Positions 56,117 through 60,756 of a DNA stretch of 60,756 nucleotides are shown in pieces (the stretch's first letter is position 1; every line of letters starts with the position of its first letter). Source of the DNA: Candidatus Thioglobus autotrophicus (GTDB lineage Bacteria > Pseudomonadota > Gammaproteobacteria > PS1 > Pseudothioglobaceae); assembly GCA_022448455.1 (NCBI GenBank), contig JAKUUR010000008.1, positions 1-60,756 on the forward strand. The letters are read 5' to 3'. The notes under the pieces were generated by a model. That model saw only the letters and a program-made list of their open reading frames with translations. It was not told the origin of the DNA and ran no database searches. The position numbers were made by a program, and so were the translations under genes.

Positions 56117-58641
56117 CAGGTCTTACCTTCTAGTGCAATGTGAACAATTTCATAGACATCATTTGATAAGTTATCAACTTTGCTGATGGTTTTAAGTTCA
56201 GCCTCTTGCAGTTTAGAGTAGTGAGACGTAAATCGCCTCCAGTGATTAAAGACACTTGCAAACCTTGCAGCAATTTGTGGATTCAAGGCGTCCAACTCGA
56301 TAATCACTTCAGTCATCAACTGATAACCTTCTTGGCAATGGAACTGGATGTGATTTTGGGTAAATGCACCGAACACTGAGCGTATCCTGTTTGGGTTTCT
56401 CATCGTGAATAGTTGATGACTCATAAGATCTCTAATTCCTGCCACAGAAATGCTAGGTGATATGCTCTGCACACTAAACCATCTGTCTATTGCTTGGACG
56501 TCTTCATGGTGTAGTTTATAAAAACGCTCTATCACTTCCTTCTGGTAAGGATTATGGCTTTCTACAAGTGCTTGAAAAGATGACAATTGGTCGCTCATAC
56601 ATTTGGCTTGATTGAACTGTTTATAAGCCAATTCATATTCACCACTCTTCACCAAATAAGACAAACATCTATTCTTTAAAGCGCGCTCACCGATTGATTG
56701 GGTAGATAAATCAAAAGCCTTATTGTTATTCAATTTTTTGTATTTGCTTAGTAATAGCTCTTCCAAATACCTAATAACGCAGAAGTTAACATTTTCACGT
56801 TTTTGATGGATCTCAACGACATTAATTTTTCCAACCTTTTGGTGAATGATGCGTTCTGACGGCAACGTCATCATTTCAGCAAGTAAGGCCAAATCAGAAT
56901 CCTCTTGGAGGAGTTTTTTTAGCATTTCAAAGAGGCCTTTTTGATCAATCTTTTCTGGCGTCAAAATATAATCCAACCATAGGCCTTGAACATTGTCCCA
57001 ACGATTATAAGGGTCAGTGTCATTAGCACATAAATAAAGTTTATCGCTAACTGAAAGATTAGAATTAAACTTGATGGGCGCTGAGAAACCTCTAAACCAA
57101 GAGGGTGTTGGCTTGCTCTTTATGTCATTAAATTCAACAGTCTTTTCCAGTTCATCAATAAGAACCATGCCTGACGCAACTTCACTCCCGTTATCATCTA
57201 GTAAGCCAAAAGTATTTGGCATAATGAAAGGCTCTTTCTGATTTTTTTGGGTAAAGGTAGCTCGATAAATTTTCGAGTCTGAATCATAATCATCAACAAC
57301 TTCAACTTCGGGTGTTCCTGATTTACTATACCAAGACATGAATGTGTCAAAATTGAAGTTATTCGCGTCCGCCATACTGGCCACAAAATCATCGATAGTG
57401 ACTGCATCGCCGTCGTAGCGCTGAAAATATAGCTGCATCCCTTTTTGGAATCCCTCTTCTCCAAGTATTGTGTGGATCATACGGATTACCTCTGCACCTT
57501 TTTGGTAAACGGTCGCAGTATAAAAGTTATCCATTGAAATATAGGATTCTGGCCTTACAGGATGAGCCATGGGACCTGAGTCCTCGGCAAACTGGTAGGT
57601 CTTCAAAGCAACCACATCTTTGATTCGTTGTATGGCTCGTGAGCGAATGTCTGAAGAAAATTCTTGGTCTCTGAATACCGTTAAGCCCTCCTTTAAACTT
57701 AACTGAAACCAGTCACGGCAAGTGACACGATTACCTGTCCAGTTATGAAAATATTCGTGCCCAATAACTGATTCAATTCTAATAAAGCCTTCATCCACTG
57801 TTGTCTCTTGGTTAGCCAAAACGCAATCGGAATTAAAAATATTTAGCCCCTTATTTTCCATAGCACCCATATTAAAATCATCCACAGCAACGATCATGTA
57901 AATATCTAAATCATAGCTAAGATTAAACCTCTCCTCTTCCCAGGCAAAGGCTTTTTTAAGTGACGCCATCGCAAAATCAGTTTTGTGCATGTTGTGGGGT
58001 TCGACATAGAGTCTCAGGTCAACCTCTTTACCCGTTGCCGTTGTATAGCTGTCTTGTAGGTAGTCTAATTTTCCTGCTACTAAAGCGAACAGATAGCAAG
58101 GCTTTGGTGCTGGGTCGTGCCAGATAGCATGAGAACTGGACTCTTCAACTAGATTACCGTTACTGAGTAGAATTGGATATTTTTCTTTGTTTGCGTTAAT
58201 GTGTGTCGTGAAAATGCTTAGAATATCAGGCCTATCGAGATAATAGGTTATCTGTCGAAATCCATGAGCCTCGCACTGAGTACAGAAGTTGCCACTCGAC
58301 TGATAGAGACCATTAAGATTAGTTTTGCTTTCTGGATGAATACGAACTGTTGTTTCTAAAATGAAACTATCGGGCGGCTCAATTAACAATAAACCGCCAT
58401 CTTTGAGTTCATAGTTTGCCTTTGTGCTATTTATTTTAATTGACAGCAATTCTAGAGATTCACCATTAAGAAAGAGTTTTTTTGGTTTCTTACTAACCTT
58501 AGGATTTTTATAAAAAGAAATTCGAGAAGAGACGATTGTTTCATCGTCTTTCAGTTCAAATTCAAGCTCGGTAGTTCTAATCAGGTGAGAGCTTGGTGTG
58601 TAATCTTTTCGATAAATTGGTTGTGGCTTTAAATTGCTAAT
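56116..58641 (-). CDS. pepN: Aminopeptidase N
   Basis: This M1 zinc peptidase has GAMENKGLNIF, HEYFHNWTGNR (HExxH) and LKEGLTVFRDQEF (third Glu), with YQSSGNFCTQCEAHGFRQIT ahead of them. The ORF with a recognised start begins at TTG 58449, but the frame is open 64 codons further up and reads PIYRKDYTPSSHLIRTTELE, matching PepN residues 10-40. No ATG/GTG/TTG lies upstream. The nearest candidates are ATT at 58641 or 58644, with GGGAG 5-10 bases ahead, giving about 841 aa and a 13-bp overlap with uppP. Start coordinate uncertain. Confidence 0.9.
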   Translation of the reverse strand: MSNLKPQPIYRKDYTPSSHLIRTTELEFELKDDETIVSSRISFYKNPKVSKKPKKLFLNGESLELLSIKINSTKANYELKDGGLLLIEPPDSFILETTVRIHPESKTNLNGLYQSSGNFCTQCEAHGFRQITYYLDRPDILSIFTTHINANKEKYPILLSNGNLVEESSSHAIWHDPAPKPCYLFALVAGKLDYLQDSYTTATGKEVDLRLYVEPHNMHKTDFAMASLKKAFAWEEERFNLSYDLDIYMIVAVDDFNMGAMENKGLNIFNSDCVLANQETTVDEGFIRIESVIGHEYFHNWTGNRVTCRDWFQLSLKEGLTVFRDQEFSSDIRSRAIQRIKDVVALKTYQFAEDSGPMAHPVRPESYISMDNFYTATVYQKGAEVIRMIHTILGEEGFQKGMQLYFQRYDGDAVTIDDFVASMADANNFNFDTFMSWYSKSGTPEVEVVDDYDSDSKIYRATFTQKNQKEPFIMPNTFGLLDDNGSEVASGMVLIDELEKTVEFNDIKSKPTPSWFRGFSAPIKFNSNLSVSDKLYLCANDTDPYNRWDNVQGLWLDYILTPEKIDQKGLFEMLKKLLQEDSDLALLAEMMTLPSERIIHQKVGKINVVEIHQKRENVNFCVIRYLEELLLSKYKKLNNNKAFDLSTQSIGERALKNRCLSYLVKSGEYELAYKQFNQAKCMSDQLSSFQALVESHNPYQKEVIERFYKLHHEDVQAIDRWFSVQSISPSISVAGIRDLMSHQLFTMRNPNRIRSVFGAFTQNHIQFHCQEGYQLMTEVIIELDALNPQIAARFASVFNHWRRFTSHYSKLQEAELKTISKVDNLSNDVYEIVHIALEGKT

Positions 58642-59423
58642 AATAGTACTCCCAATAATAGTCGGTAAATGACGAACGGTAGTAGTCCAATTCTTTCAAC
58701 TAAGCGGATAAAGAAAACAATCGTTGCGTAGGCAGTAATTGCCGAGATAAAGAATCCTAATAACAGTAACGACCAATCAACGTTGTCTACTTGATTAACT
58801 AAATCAAATGTCTTTACAATCATTGCAATTGCAACCACAGGGATAGACAATAAAAAGGAAAACTTAACTGATAAAGACCTAGATAACCCAATTAAAAGTG
58901 CCGCAGTGATGGTAATACCAGAGCGAGATGTACCAGGTATCAAAGCCAAAGTCTGAAAACATCCGATAATTATAATGTCAGAGCCACGAATTAATTCACG
59001 ACTGCGACTAAAAAAACGATTTAGCCAGTCAGAAAAACCCAACAAGACACCAAAAAAAAGTGTCGCAAATGCTATTACTTCAAGAGTTCTTAAGTTTAGT
59101 TCAATACTATCTTTAAATAGAAGTCCAGCCAGTCCTACCGGAATTGTTCCCAACAAAACACCCCAAGCAAGCAATGCCTCTCCTTCCATTTGTCTTGTTT
59201 GAATTGAACTGATGAAGTCTTGACTCATGACTAGCAAACTATTGCGATAGTAATAAATAATTGCGCACAGCGTTCCAAAATGAAGGACAACATCAAAAGC
59301 TAATCCCTGGTCGGGCCAAGTGAATAATTTTGGCAACAATACTAGGTGTGCTGAAGATGATATTGGCAAAAACTCAGTCAAACCTTGGATCAGTGATAGA
59401 GTGATTGTTTGAATAATATCCAT
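58629..59423 (-). CDS. uppP: Undecaprenyl-diphosphatase UppP (BacA)
   Basis: This 264-aa membrane phosphatase recycles undecaprenyl-PP. It has seven or eight TMs, with LTEFLPISSSAHLVLL near the N-terminus (conserved Glu and Ser) and ALIPGTSRSGITITAALL (P-loop-like) in the middle. Start ATG 59423. It may also confer bacitracin resistance. Directly upstream is the midA-like gene (9-bp gap). Confidence 0.95.
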   Translation of the reverse strand: MDIIQTITLSLIQGLTEFLPISSSAHLVLLPKLFTWPDQGLAFDVVLHFGTLCAIIYYYRNSLLVMSQDFISSIQTRQMEGEALLAWGVLLGTIPVGLAGLLFKDSIELNLRTLEVIAFATLFFGVLLGFSDWLNRFFSRSRELIRGSDIIIIGCFQTLALIPGTSRSGITITAALLIGLSRSLSVKFSFLLSIPVVAIAMIVKTFDLVNQVDNVDWSLLLLGFFISAITAYATIVFFIRLVERIGLLPFVIYRLLLGVLLLAI

Positions 59424-59432
59424 TGTTAATTT

Positions 59433-60524
59433 TTAAAGCTTATTTAAAAGATTCTGTTCTCTAAAACCATCTAATTTTACTGTTTGTTTTTTTGACAATG
59501 CTAACACTTTGAAAGTTTCACCCATCGCACTTGGCAAGACTAACTGTTTGATTTCTTGAGCGAGTGCATTGCGCTTTGCATCGTCTTCCTCTTTAAGCAG
59601 GAAATTCTCGATACCCAGAGATATCAAGAACATCGCTTGAGTGCAATAGCCCGAAAGCTCAAATCCAGCTTCCACAGCATGCTCAGCTATATCTGAAAAA
59701 TTAACCGAGGTCGTAATATCTTGTTTACCGATTTTGTCAAATGGGTTGTCACTGGCCTTGTGTCGATAATGACAACGCAAGGTTCCATCTTTACGCTGAG
59801 GGTGGTGATATTCATTTCGATCCATGCCATAATCAATCAAAAGCACTATTCCTTCAGTCATAGCGCTATATAAAGAATCAATCCATGCCAGAGCCTGTAA
59901 GTTGACCTCGGTGGTGTATCCCTCATCACGCATGGCAGGCAATGAGGTTAACGAGTTCGAATAAGGCTTATCAAGAGGCTTCCATTGAAAATTTCCGTCG
60001 ATAAAGTCAACCCCTAACTCCACAAAACGACCGCCAGAGAAGATCAATCTTTTTGCAGGTATGGCATCAAGCACCTCATTCGCAATCACCACACCAGAGA
60101 AGCCAATGGGAAGCTCTGTTAGCCATTCGACACGATCAATAAGTTCAGGCAATACACTTAAAATAGTTTGTTTCTGTTGTTGCTTTAATTGCCCACTGAG
60201 TTCCATAATATAGTACTTTTTTGGTAGAGATTTCACTCGACCCAATTCAAACAAAACCTGTACTGCTAAGACACCACTACCAGCTCCAAATTCTAATACA
60301 TCACCACCGTTAATGATTTGGGCACACTGCTTGGCAACTGAATATCCAAACAAGTCAGAAGTCTCTGGAGCTGTAATAAAATCGCCTTGATGACCAAATA
60401 TATTCGCACTTGAACGATAATAGCCTAGCCCAGGGCTATATAGAGCAAAATTCATAAATACATCAAAACCTATTGGCTTACCGTTTTCGTGAATGGATTG
60501 AGATATAATGTCTTCGAGTTTCAT
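59433..60524 (-). CDS. MidA/COG1565-family SAM methyltransferase
   Basis: 363 aa from ATG 60524 (the frame extends to 60554). It has DVLEFGAGSGVLAVQVLFELG motif I, KKYYIMELSGQLKQQQKQTI motif II, GVVIANEVLDAIPAKRL, LIDYGMDRNEYHHPQRKDGT and DITTSVNFSDIAEHAVEAGF. It resembles mitochondrial NDUFAF7/MidA, an arginine methyltransferase of complex I assembly. The bacterial target is unproven. Divergent from the folM-like gene with a 91-bp gap. Confidence 0.85.
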   Translation of the reverse strand: MKLEDIISQSIHENGKPIGFDVFMNFALYSPGLGYYRSSANIFGHQGDFITAPETSDLFGYSVAKQCAQIINGGDVLEFGAGSGVLAVQVLFELGRVKSLPKKYYIMELSGQLKQQQKQTILSVLPELIDRVEWLTELPIGFSGVVIANEVLDAIPAKRLIFSGGRFVELGVDFIDGNFQWKPLDKPYSNSLTSLPAMRDEGYTTEVNLQALAWIDSLYSAMTEGIVLLIDYGMDRNEYHHPQRKDGTLRCHYRHKASDNPFDKIGKQDITTSVNFSDIAEHAVEAGFELSGYCTQAMFLISLGIENFLLKEEDDAKRNALAQEIKQLVLPSAMGETFKVLALSKKQTVKLDGFREQNLLNKL

Positions 60525-60615
60525 ATGCAAAATTATTTTATACTCTGATTGCATCTGTTTCGATACAATAGATTGAATTGACTTAACAGATTATCTTTTA
60601 TTTATTGATATTTTT

Positions 60616-60756
60616 ATGAAAACCGCTTTAATTTCAGGTGGAGCTGCGCGAATTGGCGCTCAAATAGTCAGAACGCTTCACGAGAATGGCTACAAAGTCA
60701 TTATCCATTGTCACCAGTCAGAAGAGGTTGCGCAGAAACTTTGCCGTGAACTTAAT
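60616..60756 (+). CDS. folM: Pteridine reductase/FolM-like SDR (partial, runs off the end)
   Basis: 47 codons to the window edge: MKTALISGGAARIGAQIVRT, then LHENGYKVIIHCHQSEEVAQ. The SDR glycine motif is SGGAARIG, with Arg where classical SDRs have Gly, the mark of pteridine/dihydromonapterin reductases; HCHQS matches the NADPH-binding NYxRS. Folate/tetrahydromonapterin pathway. C-terminal half not seen. Confidence 0.7.
   Translation, partial: MKTALISGGAARIGAQIVRTLHENGYKVIIHCHQSEEVAQKLCRELN

Overview
The window is about 61 kb of low-GC, tightly packed bacterial chromosome. Nearly every recognisable gene has its best-known relatives in Gammaproteobacteria: surA, the rlmB and yceD-rpmF-plsX-fabH block, rho-trxA, rodA-dacA, ffs-dnaX-ybaB-recR, pnp-slyX, lpxC and pepN. 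Short intergenic gaps, many 1-8 bp gene overlaps, a DMSP-demethylase-like gene, and several dispersed or missing classical neighbours suggest a streamlined marine gammaproteobacterium. The missing or absent neighbours are ftsZ beside lpxC, rpoN beside hpf, rpsO beside pnp, lptG beside lptF and aceF beside aceE. The SUP05/Thioglobus relatives are my best guess, by inference and not by any database match. I see no IS element, prophage, CRISPR array, rRNA or tRNA.

Layout. Positions 1-4.4 kb (+): chaperone SurA, rRNA methylase RlmB, then YceD/L32/PlsX/FabH (ribosome and fatty-acid initiation). Positions 4.4-13.3 kb (-): ispA/xseB, an SDR, pcnB, queF, lptF, rho, trxA, an AEC transporter and gltX. 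Positions 13.5-25 kb (+): a Mth938-like protein, rodA, dacA, a D-amino-acid transaminase (cell wall), the SRP RNA, dnaX-ybaB-recR, valS, an SH3 membrane protein and guaB. Positions 25-26.8 kb (-) hold a small accessory patch with a methyltransferase and a 2-oxoglutarate oxygenase. Positions 27.1-31.5 kb (+): pnp with a structured leader, slyX, then an N-formylglutamate amidohydrolase and a twice-frameshifted YbdK-like ligase. Positions 31.5-36.1 kb (-): MFS, HopJ-family protein, aceE, rseC. Positions 36.2-39.4 kb (+): a phosphohexomutase, a DmdA-like demethylase and a DJ-1 protein. Positions 39.5-43.1 kb (-): GNAT, LysE, VOC, DUF2007, mgtE, hpf. Positions 43.2-45.5 kb (+): a short leader ORF, a terminator, argD and argF. 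Positions 45.5-60.5 kb (-): queH, a HolD/UDG-like protein, leuA, pssA, ilvCNB, lpxC, ftsA, dusA, pncC, pepN, uppP and a MidA-type methyltransferase. A partial folM-like gene leaves the window on +.

The most interesting signals are regulatory. (1) Ahead of leuA is a 24-codon ORF with nine leucines. Its Leu-codon tract is complementary (7+5 bp) to the leuA Shine-Dalgarno region, and the helix encloses two hairpins with GNRA loops. There is no U-tract terminator, so this looks like translational rather than transcriptional leucine attenuation. (2) dnaX carries an A9 run exactly at the end of the clamp-loader domains, with stops in both shifted frames. (3) argD is preceded by a 29-codon hydrophobic ORF and a strong terminator. 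(4) pnp has a multi-hairpin leader closed by a 9-bp stem and followed by U8. Other oddities are ftsA directly abutting lpxC with no ftsZ, and a pepN whose conserved N-terminus runs upstream of any ATG/GTG/TTG.
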